Assembly: GCA_910580225.1 (NCBI GenBank)
Contig: CAJTXE010000019.1
Location: 1 to 33,089, forward strand
Direction of reading: 5' to 3'
DNA length: 33,089 nucleotides
Source: an uncultured Acetatifactor sp.
Lineage (GTDB): Bacteria; Bacillota; Clostridia; Lachnospirales; Lachnospiraceae
Shown here: in pieces, positions 16,696 to 23,022 of the stretch
How positions within the stretch are numbered: position 1 is the first letter of the stretch
Layout: every line of letters starts with the position of its first letter
Notes under the pieces: generated by a model
Database searches by the model: none
Seen by the model: only the letters and a program-made list of their open reading frames with translations
What the model was told of the DNA's origin: nothing
Translations under genes and position numbers: made by a program

Positions 16696-17184
16696 TTACT
16701 CATTCATGCTTTCTCCAAATATGATATCCTTCAATGAAATGATGGGACATTTTAATTTCCCACCTAACCCATTTTTTATTTCCTCAAAATATGTTATAGT
16801 TGTCACAACGACGGCATCTACCTCCTTCAAGTTATCTTCCATTGAAAATACATCTATACTTGTATAAATCACATCTGCATTTCTGTCAATGCCATAAATC
16901 ACCTCTGTCTCCGTTTCCTTCAGCTCTGTCAACAGAGTTTCTCCTGCATAACTCATTCCATAAATTGCAATTCTGTGAAAACCATTCTTTTTCAAATATT
17001 GTGATAAGTTTTTCCCTTCCTGCTTTATCCTTACCCATTGGTTCATCATTAGAAAAAGTTCCAAATGTTTATCAGACATTTCTGATATCTTTTGATATCT
17101 TTTACCAGACATCCTCTTCACAATACCTGCACTTGCCATCCCCCCAACAAACGCTGAAAAAAGTGATATTGTACTTTTTTTCAT
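16696..17184 (-). CDS. Membrane-anchored free-standing Rossmann-like module
   Basis: A 162-residue protein. Residues 5-22 (TISLFSAFVGGMASAGIV) form a single short hydrophobic segment rich in Gly/Ala, followed by basic residues, as in an N-terminal membrane anchor. Then comes a helix (HLELFLMMNQWVRIKQEGKN) and the module HRIAIYGMSYAGETLLTELK, YGIDRNADVI, EVDAVVVTTITYFEEI and CPIISLKDIIFGE. The last 120 residues align block by block with the C-terminus of the GT2 at 12491..13624. No enzyme domain is present. It could tether or organise the module-bearing enzymes at the membrane; that is inference. Start ATG 17184 with AAGGATGGA upstream. Confidence 0.8.
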   Translation of the reverse strand: MKKSTISLFSAFVGGMASAGIVKRMSGKRYQKISEMSDKHLELFLMMNQWVRIKQEGKNLSQYLKKNGFHRIAIYGMSYAGETLLTELKETETEVIYGIDRNADVIYTSIDVFSMEDNLKEVDAVVVTTITYFEEIKNGLGGKLKCPIISLKDIIFGESMNE

Positions 17185-17244
17185 ATCATTATTCCATCCT
17201 TACCTGTCTGTTTATCAGCACATCAATTAACAGAACTCTTTGAT

Positions 17245-18162
17245 TCAGTTTTCCCAATACAACCTAATCTTTTCTTCAAACTCTTCCATTCCCCAATCTC
17301 TTACAATCTTCCTTGGAATTTTATATGAATTCATCCCCATTGTCCACAACGCGTTTTCTGTAGATGCCGCCTTGCATATTCCGCTCCTTCTGCAAATATC
17401 CATCGTATCTTTATTAAAGTCCTTCTCTGGGACACCGAAAGGATAAGAAAACAATGTAATCTGTTTCTGCAGGATCCCGGATAACATATCTATGGAGGTT
17501 TTTATTTCCCTCTCCTGTTTTTCCGTATCCAAAACGGCAAGGGAAGGGTGTGATACCGTATGCGCTCCTATGGAAATCATCCTCGATTCTGCAAGTATCC
17601 TGCAATCGTCTTCCGAAACAGTCAGATTTTTTTCCCTTACATCCTGTGTTAAGTTCCTCCACTTCCATAGCTGCTGAAGCCAAGCATTCCTTTTCTCCAT
17701 ATCCGCATAGTTTTTCATGATATAATGGAGTCCGCTATAGCAATTTTTCCTGTCTTCATATGTCTCTGTCTTCCAGTGACATCCAAATTCTGCATCCTTC
17801 AGTGCAAAAGCCGCCGGAAACTGTTTTCCCTCAAGCAACAGGTTCTCCAATTCATCCCACCATAGTTCCCTCTCCTGTTTTATGGTACCTGTGCTGATAA
17901 ATATCGTTGCCGGGATTTCCAGTTCTTCCAAAATCGGAAGCGCATATTCCAGATTATCTCTATATCCATCATCGAAAGTAATGGAAACTGCGTCCTGGTC
18001 TAAAAGAGACCAGTCTTCCTCAAAGCGGACAATTTGATAGTTTTGTTTCAAATACAGCATCTGTTGACGGAATTTGATTGGCGATACGCCTAGCAAATTG
18101 TAATCCGACTCTAAAATATTTATCCTGTGATAGTATAATGTCAATACCTTATTTTGTTTCAT
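17245..18162 (-). CDS. Polysaccharide deacetylase family (CE4) protein
   Basis: A 305-residue protein of the NodB-homology carbohydrate esterase 4 family, which removes N- or O-acetyl groups from sugars. Motif 1 is SITFDDGYRDN (catalytic base and metal Asp), followed by LPILEELEIPATIFISTG; motif 2 is SIGAHTVSHPSL with the two metal His residues; FSYPFGVPE corresponds to the RxPY/G region. It lacks a signal peptide or membrane helix, so it probably acts on a cytoplasmic or inner-face lipid-linked or protein-linked glycan rather than on the wall. It is the only cluster gene, besides the frameshifted GT2 and the large TagF-like gene, without the small Rossmann-like module. Start ATG 18162; AGAGAGG lies about 13 bases upstream, which is long. 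Confidence 0.88.
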   Translation of the reverse strand: MKQNKVLTLYYHRINILESDYNLLGVSPIKFRQQMLYLKQNYQIVRFEEDWSLLDQDAVSITFDDGYRDNLEYALPILEELEIPATIFISTGTIKQERELWWDELENLLLEGKQFPAAFALKDAEFGCHWKTETYEDRKNCYSGLHYIMKNYADMEKRNAWLQQLWKWRNLTQDVREKNLTVSEDDCRILAESRMISIGAHTVSHPSLAVLDTEKQEREIKTSIDMLSGILQKQITLFSYPFGVPEKDFNKDTMDICRRSGICKAASTENALWTMGMNSYKIPRKIVRDWGMEEFEEKIRLYWEN

Positions 18163-18204
18163 AGCATGTAGTCTGCCTCTCTGCTCCTATCTTACACATG
18201 ACAC

Positions 18205-18476
18205 TTAGAAAATATAATCAAATGTACCATAAAACTGACATTCTCCCATATTTTTACGTCCTTCATATATACAATTTCTGACCATCTGAAATTTCTATCC
18301 ATACCAGATATCCATCAGGCTTTCCTTTGTTAAATCTCCCAACGTATATTTACCAACCGCATCATTACAACACAAGGATACTTTTCCGTCCGGTCGAATA
18401 ATCATCTGTCAAAAAGGCAGTAAACAAGAGCAACACCCCCATATACCCCTGCTCCAAATATCGCGGTTCTCTTCAT
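18205..18476 (-). pseudogene. Decayed radical-SAM/SPASM gene remnant with module start
   Basis: This gap between two glycan genes is not empty. On the minus strand an ATG at 18476 starts MKRTAIFGAGVYGGVALVYC, a clear copy of the module's first strand and glycine loop, which hits a TGA at 18404. In a different frame, from about 18417, one reads LPF, a stop, then QMIIRPDGKVSLCCNDA, VGKYTLGDLTKESLMDIWYG, a TAG at 18297, and KFQMVRNCIYEGRKNMGECQ to a TAA at 18205. The second part is the C-terminal SPASM segment of a radical SAM enzyme (CC pair, GDL, SLxDIW). Two in-frame stops, a frame change and the absence of the radical SAM core show a large internal deletion and decay. The original gene was probably module plus radical SAM/SPASM. 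Confidence 0.75.
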
Positions 18477-18530
18477 ATATTTGCCATCCTCTCCTTCAGC
18501 CTGACTACCAAAATTGACAACAACTGCTTT

Positions 18531-19301
18531 TCATAAAGCATCACTTAATATTTTCAAAAAAATCTTCCTCTTTTCAGGCAGAATATGGGGATTTTCGATT
18601 ACAAACGGAACTCTCAATAATCCTTCTGTTTTCAATCTCAATCTGTATCTGCGAAATTTTTTATCTACCTCTGCACTTTTCCTGAATTCTTCGTATAATA
18701 CATTAAAGGTTGATACATAAAAAGAATAGAATGCTTTCCGGATCAATGGATTCCGCCCGTTCCACACTTTCGCCTCGATTTTTTTCACAAAGGGCATTAC
18801 CTCTAATTCACTTTTATCAACAGGGTATGTGGTTGTGATGCTGCCGCTTCTGTGACAATAAAAATAAAACGGCTCCCCTACATGCGCAACTTTTTTTGCC
18901 CTCTCAAATGCAGCATATGTAAAATAAATATCTTCCGATGTTTTTCCCGGCAGAAAACGAAGCCCCTCTATTACAGAACTACAAAACAGTTTATCCCAAC
19001 AGGCAGACGGTTCTATCTTCTGCCCTGTAAAATATTCCTTCCATACTTCGTCCCCTTCAAATATGGTTACTTCTTTCATACAGAAGGCTTTTCTGTTTCC
19101 CCCGGGGCTTCCCTCGAACAGATCAACTCTGCCGCATACAGCAATTTCACACCGGTGTCTTTTCATTGCGGTGATCATTTTCTCATACATGGTATCCTGT
19201 ATATAATCATCACTGTCTACAAAACTGATATACTCTCCCCTAGCAAAAGCAAGCCCAACATTTCGTGTATCTCCCTGCCCACTCCAATTTTTATGAATCA
19301 C
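18531..19301 (-). CDS. GT2 glycosyltransferase, C-terminal part separated by a frameshift
   Basis: This frame encodes the larger part of a GT-A family 2 glycosyltransferase: IHKNWSGQGDTRNVGLAFAR, GEYISFVDSDDYIQDTMYEK (the DxD metal/nucleotide motif is DSDD), then CWDKLFCSSVIEGLRFLPGK and TSEDIYFTYAAFERAKKV. The first 60 residues of a normal GT2 are missing and lie in the other frame at 19298..19489. The two parts overlap in the way a single gene does when one base is lost or gained at the G7 tract (19344-19350). Joined with eight G, the product would be about 319 residues, a normal length. The nominal ATG at 19301 has no ribosome site. Unlike most neighbours it lacks the small Rossmann-like module. 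Confidence 0.8.
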   Translation of the reverse strand: MIHKNWSGQGDTRNVGLAFARGEYISFVDSDDYIQDTMYEKMITAMKRHRCEIAVCGRVDLFEGSPGGNRKAFCMKEVTIFEGDEVWKEYFTGQKIEPSACWDKLFCSSVIEGLRFLPGKTSEDIYFTYAAFERAKKVAHVGEPFYFYCHRSGSITTTYPVDKSELEVMPFVKKIEAKVWNGRNPLIRKAFYSFYVSTFNVLYEEFRKSAEVDKKFRRYRLRLKTEGLLRVPFVIENPHILPEKRKIFLKILSDAL

Positions 19302-19489
19302 ACATATTCTATCGTCCTGTTGTGCCAGACGGTCGCAGATGTACCCCCCCGATCTTTCGATGCATCATCAACCAACAAGATTTGAAGTTTGTCATAAGTC
19401 TGTTTGATTATAGATTCCACACAGCGCTCCAAATATTTTTCTACATTATAAACCGGTACAATGACGGAAATGACATCTTTTTCTCTCAT
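19298..19489 (-). CDS. GT2 glycosyltransferase, N-terminal part (out of frame with remainder)
   Basis: ATG 19489 has an excellent GGGGAGGAG site, so this is the true translation start. It encodes DVISVIVPVYNVEKYLERCV and QILLVDDASKDRGG, the universal GT2 nucleotide-binding start. Then the frame runs into TSATVWHNRTIEYV and stops, because the G7 tract puts the ribosome in the wrong frame. In the alternative frame the text continues YICDRLAQQDDRICVIHKNW, exactly what a GT2 should have there. As written, only a 63-residue inactive peptide is made. Confidence 0.8.
   Translation of the reverse strand: MREKDVISVIVPVYNVEKYLERCVESIIKQTYDKLQILLVDDASKDRGGTSATVWHNRTIEYV
19344..19350 (-). repeat. Poly-G tract (7) at the frameshift in the GT2 gene
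   Basis: Seven consecutive C on the plus strand (G on the coding strand) lie within the codons for DRGG of the GT2 nucleotide-binding loop. The reading frame upstream and the conserved frame downstream disagree across this run; eight (or five) G would join them. Confidence 0.8.
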
Positions 19490-19551
19490 TTTCTCCTCCC
19501 CGTTTTTAAATCAATATCCAATGATATGCACCTTATCGAAACTATCGTTTT

Positions 19552-20601
19552 TCAACACCGGCATTGATAAGCATAAATCATCCCTATATGATCCGATTCC
19601 TCTCCACACCAGTAAGAAAAACCAGCCTGTTCTAAATAAGATAAGAGTTCTTTCTTTCCCTTATAGTGCCATTCCAACATAATAAAAGTAAATTTATTTA
19701 ATATTCTTTCCTCATAAAGGTTCTCCAGTATCCCATACTCTTCTCCTTCACAGTCCAGTTTCAGTACAATATTACAGTCAGAATATTCCTCCATAATCGG
19801 CTTGAATACCTCTGATGCTTTCCGGACATACACCACTTCTTTCTTTTCATTTTCCGCATCAACAAGCCCCATTGCCTCATATCGTTCATAAGCATGTTCT
19901 CTTGTACTTTCTATTGTACTTTGTCCGCATGTCATATCTGCGTTGAATCCAATCAGCTGTTCACTGTTTTCTCCGCTGATACCATAATGAAATATTTCTA
20001 TTTTCTCCGGATTTGATAAATACTCTTTTAAATTATCCTTGGCGGCTGCAAACGTCTCTTCAAATGGTTCATAACCAAATACCTTTTGGGTCCTTTTCCT
20101 ACTTATAAAGAAAGCGGATGCCCCCCCTATATTCATTCCAACATCCAGTACAATATCCTTTTTGTCATTATTAAGATAGTAATCATAACAGGAAGCGATT
20201 AATACTTCATATACATTATTAAACTCATCTTTTGAGCGCACCTTCAAATGCAGTCCTCCCCTGGCCAGCAAGATATTTCCATCCGATAAAACAGAAATGG
20301 ATTCAAAGCATTCACTGAATTCTCCATATAAACTGTGGCCCAACAAAATCTTTTTACAGTCAACCCCCATTGAAATCAATGTCCTTGAAACACGCAGACA
20401 TTCCTGTATATCATAAAGCATAACAATAATATATTTGTAATCCCAATGTCCTTCTCCGTCTATATGGATAATTTGTTTCCCTGAATACTCCCCTGTTTTT
20501 TGTTTATCAATAAATGCTGCGATATCATACTTCTCATTTATTTCTTTTTCATATTGGGAAAAAAAGTTCCCCAGTCCATAAAGCAAAATCTTTTCTTTCA
20601 T
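19552..20601 (-). CDS. FkbM-family methyltransferase with N-terminal Rossmann-like module
   Basis: A 349-residue protein. The N-terminal 95 residues are the GLGN-type module (EKILLYGLGNFFSQYEKEIN, YDIAAFIDKQ, YIIVMLYDIQECL), the closest in style to that of the methyltransferase at 15570..16682. From about 140 it is an FkbM methyltransferase: IVLDVGMNIGGASAFFISRK (SAM loop), VFGYEPFEETFAAAKDNL (acidic loop) and IVLKLDCEGEEYGILENL (the FkbM KxDCEGxE motif). It probably O-methylates a sugar of the glycan. The GG of the SAM loop is encoded by a run of seven G, currently in frame. I chose the ATG at 20601 because the module begins there; AGGGGG lies about 13 bases upstream, so an in-frame ATG further upstream (20649) is possible. 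Confidence 0.85.
   Translation of the reverse strand: MKEKILLYGLGNFFSQYEKEINEKYDIAAFIDKQKTGEYSGKQIIHIDGEGHWDYKYIIVMLYDIQECLRVSRTLISMGVDCKKILLGHSLYGEFSECFESISVLSDGNILLARGGLHLKVRSKDEFNNVYEVLIASCYDYYLNNDKKDIVLDVGMNIGGASAFFISRKRTQKVFGYEPFEETFAAAKDNLKEYLSNPEKIEIFHYGISGENSEQLIGFNADMTCGQSTIESTREHAYERYEAMGLVDAENEKKEVVYVRKASEVFKPIMEEYSDCNIVLKLDCEGEEYGILENLYEERILNKFTFIMLEWHYKGKKELLSYLEQAGFSYWCGEESDHIGMIYAYQCRC
20121..20127 (-). repeat. Poly-G tract (7) in FkbM gene, in frame
   Basis: Seven G on the coding strand encode Gly-Gly and the start of Ala in the SAM-binding loop (VGMNIGGASAFF). The gene reads through correctly with this length; a one-base change would cut the protein at its cofactor site. Confidence 0.75.
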
Positions 20602-20624
20602 ATTTTGTTTTGTGCCCCCTATCT

Positions 20625-21854
20625 CTATTCTGCAAGAATACATAAGCATTCCATCGGATATACGGATGAAAACTTTTTTCCAATACTCTCTGTGATTTTC
20701 TCCAAATCATATCCAGGAATCACAAGCAGCGCCGCTTCTTCCTCTCCCGCAGACAGTTCTTCCCTGGAATAGACCGGATATTCCAGAAAACTATTTGCTT
20801 TTTTATCCGTTACCACAAAATAGGCGATCTCAATCTTTCCGCATAGATCCTCTGCCAGAAGTTTCCCGATGCTTCCTATTCCATATATGGCAACCCTTCT
20901 CACATTTTTCTCTGCCAATATATCGCCGATACTTCTTCCCTGCTGCTTTAATTCTACCCACTTTTCCAGACAGTTTCTATAATAAGTCTGCCTCTCCACC
21001 AAGGGTCTCTCTCCGTTAACATCCTGATAAAATTTCTGAAATTCTGCTTCCGCCCATGGCTCCACCCTGACATCTGCCGGAAATTCCTCTTCCAGCCCTG
21101 TTTTGTCACAAATGGGCACTACCCATGGCGATTCGCCGGACGTATGGGTACCCGCATGTTCAAAACCAATATTATATACCTTATTCCCTGTTGGCCTGAT
21201 TGAAATTCCCTCTTTCATTAACACATAAATACTCCACCATAAATCCCATGTACTCAGCATCCAGTATTCTGTCAGAATCTTCTTTATTGGGTATCCGCAA
21301 CTGTTAAACATTGGGTTATCTCTCATGGCGTTCCCGATTTGTTTTATGAGGGCATACTCAGCCTGAAATTCTTCCCAACGGTCTTTCCATGTTCCCCATA
21401 CCTGTCCGGCCGGAATTCCCGCTGCCACAATTGGCAACGAATATTCCATCGGTACCCTGACAGGCTCCAAATAAGCACCTATGTCAATAATCTGTTTATG
21501 ATCCTGATATTGTGTAAGGCATTTCTCCATAAACAAAATACAGTCATCACTGATCACACAATCATCCTCAATAAGAATCATCGCTTCCTTCTGTTCAAAC
21601 ACTTTATTAATGCCATAAACAATTTGTCTGTCCAGACTCGTTGCCTTCTGTTTATTCTGCTCAAACACAACTTTACACCAGTCAATTTGTCTGATCAGCT
21701 CTTCATTCTGCTTCCATGCCGTTTGATCTGTCTTTTCTCCCAGCCCATCCTGGAATACATAAAGCTCACCAATATGGTTTCTCTTCAAAGCCTCCAATAC
21801 TTTCGCAGTGCACTGTGGTCTGTCATATATAAACAATATAATCCCATAATTCAT
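20625..21854 (-). CDS. GT-A type glycosyltransferase with C-terminal Rossmann-like module
   Basis: A 409-residue protein from ATG 21854, preceded by GGAAGAAAG. The N-terminal domain resembles GT2/GNT-I-like transferases: YGIILFIYDRPQCTAKVLEA, ELYVFQDGLGE, ATSLDRQIVYGINKVFEQ, AMILIEDDCVISDDCILFME (EDD as the metal/nucleotide motif) and GIPAGQVWGTWKDRWEEF. The C-terminal part has CLEKWVELKQQGRSIGDILA, then RRVAIYGIGSIGKLLAEDLC, EYPVYSREEL and AALLVIPGYDLEKI. The WVxLKQxG helix before the module is shared with the GT2 at 12491..13624 and the anchored protein at 16696..17184. It is separated by 23 bases from each FkbM gene that flanks it, suggesting a glycosyltransferase-methyltransferase set. 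Confidence 0.85.
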   Translation of the reverse strand: MNYGIILFIYDRPQCTAKVLEALKRNHIGELYVFQDGLGEKTDQTAWKQNEELIRQIDWCKVVFEQNKQKATSLDRQIVYGINKVFEQKEAMILIEDDCVISDDCILFMEKCLTQYQDHKQIIDIGAYLEPVRVPMEYSLPIVAAGIPAGQVWGTWKDRWEEFQAEYALIKQIGNAMRDNPMFNSCGYPIKKILTEYWMLSTWDLWWSIYVLMKEGISIRPTGNKVYNIGFEHAGTHTSGESPWVVPICDKTGLEEEFPADVRVEPWAEAEFQKFYQDVNGERPLVERQTYYRNCLEKWVELKQQGRSIGDILAEKNVRRVAIYGIGSIGKLLAEDLCGKIEIAYFVVTDKKANSFLEYPVYSREELSAGEEEAALLVIPGYDLEKITESIGKKFSSVYPMECLCILAE

Positions 21855-21877
21855 CTTTCTTCCATCCTGCCATACAA

Positions 21878-22948
21878 TTATTTTTCTACCCAGGCATACA
21901 GTTTCATCCACGCATATACAATTTTGTAATTCGGATTGGCGCCCAATATCAAATCAGTCATCACCGCAATATCGTCATGATGATGATAGGTACACAGTGC
22001 CAATTTAGGCGAATATCTTTTCAATGTATCCCTGGCTCCCTTCAACATCATTCTTTCAGCCCCCTCTATATCTGCTTTGATAAAATCTACCTTCTCCAGT
22101 CTCTGTTCTTCTACAAACCTGTCCACCGTTAAAGCCCGTATTTCAATTGTCTCCTCTGCAACATTTTGTTTCTCATAGCCTTCCCCCATACTTCCGGCAA
22201 TATGTCCTTCTGAGATTCCGCTTGTACACAAAAACGAAACTGTCCCCTCTCTATCAGCAATCGCGTTTGGTATTACTTGAATTTTATCCGGATATATATT
22301 TTTAACTTGATTCAGATAGACTTCTGCCATCGGATTGGGTTCAAATGCATAAACCTGACAACCCAAAGCAGCTGCTCTTGCAGAAAACAATCCCATATTT
22401 GCACCAAAATCCAGCACAATATCATCTGTTTGTAATACTGCCTTTTGATATTCATAGGGTCCTTCTGCCAACCCACTGTCATCCTTCCTGTATGGATACA
22501 CCAAATCACCAAATTCATACGTAAAAAGCGCTGTCTCACTCAGCGATTCCTTGTTTAAGGATTGAAAGAAATTGGGCAACCTGAATGCACCAATATCCAA
22601 CAGATCAGAATCCAAATCAACCCCCAAAGCCGATAATCTGTCCATTGCTTTGGCAATACAATACTCCTCTGCATTTACAAAATATAGATTGCTATATTGG
22701 CGTTGTATAAGAGTCGGTACAATCTCATTGAAATATCTAAAGTCCACGCCCATTACAATCCCGTCCTTCTCAGTACAGCAGACTTTCGATATTTCAGATA
22801 CCGGAATTCCATCTGTATTGTCCATACATTGATATCCGTCGGACACTATATATCCCGCTGTCTCCATTTTGTATCGGTGCAGGAATCTTCTCACTGTCCT
22901 GCCCGTTTCCCCATTCCCATAAATATAGATATTACCCCCCCCGATCAT
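21878..22948 (-). CDS. FkbM-family methyltransferase with N-terminal Rossmann-like module; start disrupted by G8 tract
   Basis: As written, the ATG at 22948 gives 356 residues beginning MIGGGNIYIYGNGETGRTVR (module), then AGYIVSDGYQ and DGIPVSEI. From about 165 it is FkbM: IVLDFGANMGLFSARAAALG, VYAFEPNPMAEVYLNQVKNI, KVDFIKADIEGAERMMLKGA and KLALCTYHHHDD. That ATG has no ribosome site. A better start is ATG 22976, with AGGGAGA nine bases upstream, which encodes MILDWVENIYDRGG and then a stop directly after eight G. With seven G the two would fuse into a 365-residue protein with a natural N-terminal helix before the module. So the gene is either switched off, weakly translated from the internal ATG, or carries a sequence error. 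Confidence 0.85.
   Translation of the reverse strand: MIGGGNIYIYGNGETGRTVRRFLHRYKMETAGYIVSDGYQCMDNTDGIPVSEISKVCCTEKDGIVMGVDFRYFNEIVPTLIQRQYSNLYFVNAEEYCIAKAMDRLSALGVDLDSDLLDIGAFRLPNFFQSLNKESLSETALFTYEFGDLVYPYRKDDSGLAEGPYEYQKAVLQTDDIVLDFGANMGLFSARAAALGCQVYAFEPNPMAEVYLNQVKNIYPDKIQVIPNAIADREGTVSFLCTSGISEGHIAGSMGEGYEKQNVAEETIEIRALTVDRFVEEQRLEKVDFIKADIEGAERMMLKGARDTLKRYSPKLALCTYHHHDDIAVMTDLILGANPNYKIVYAWMKLYAWVEK
22935..22942 (-). repeat. Poly-G tract (8) at the 5' end of FkbM gene
   Basis: Eight C on the plus strand are followed on the coding strand by TAATATC. In the frame of the upstream ATG with the good ribosome site (22976) the run ends in a TAA stop; one G fewer would keep the frame open into the methyltransferase. 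Confidence 0.8.
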
Positions 22949-23022
22949 AGATATTTTCGACCCAATCTAAAATCATTTTATCGTTTCTCCCTGGCTTTCC
23001 GCCACAAAATATCACTTTCCTT

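Noticed and set aside
18163..18204. Possible promoter for the deacetylase gene in the AT-rich gap
   Set aside because: TTGATT and TAAGAT are 21 bases apart and other pairings are weak; AT-rich decay of the pseudogene explains the hits.
22629..22636. GCCGATAA on the plus strand
   Set aside because: Inside the FkbM gene on the opposite strand, without a -35 element; expected by chance about once in a window of this size.
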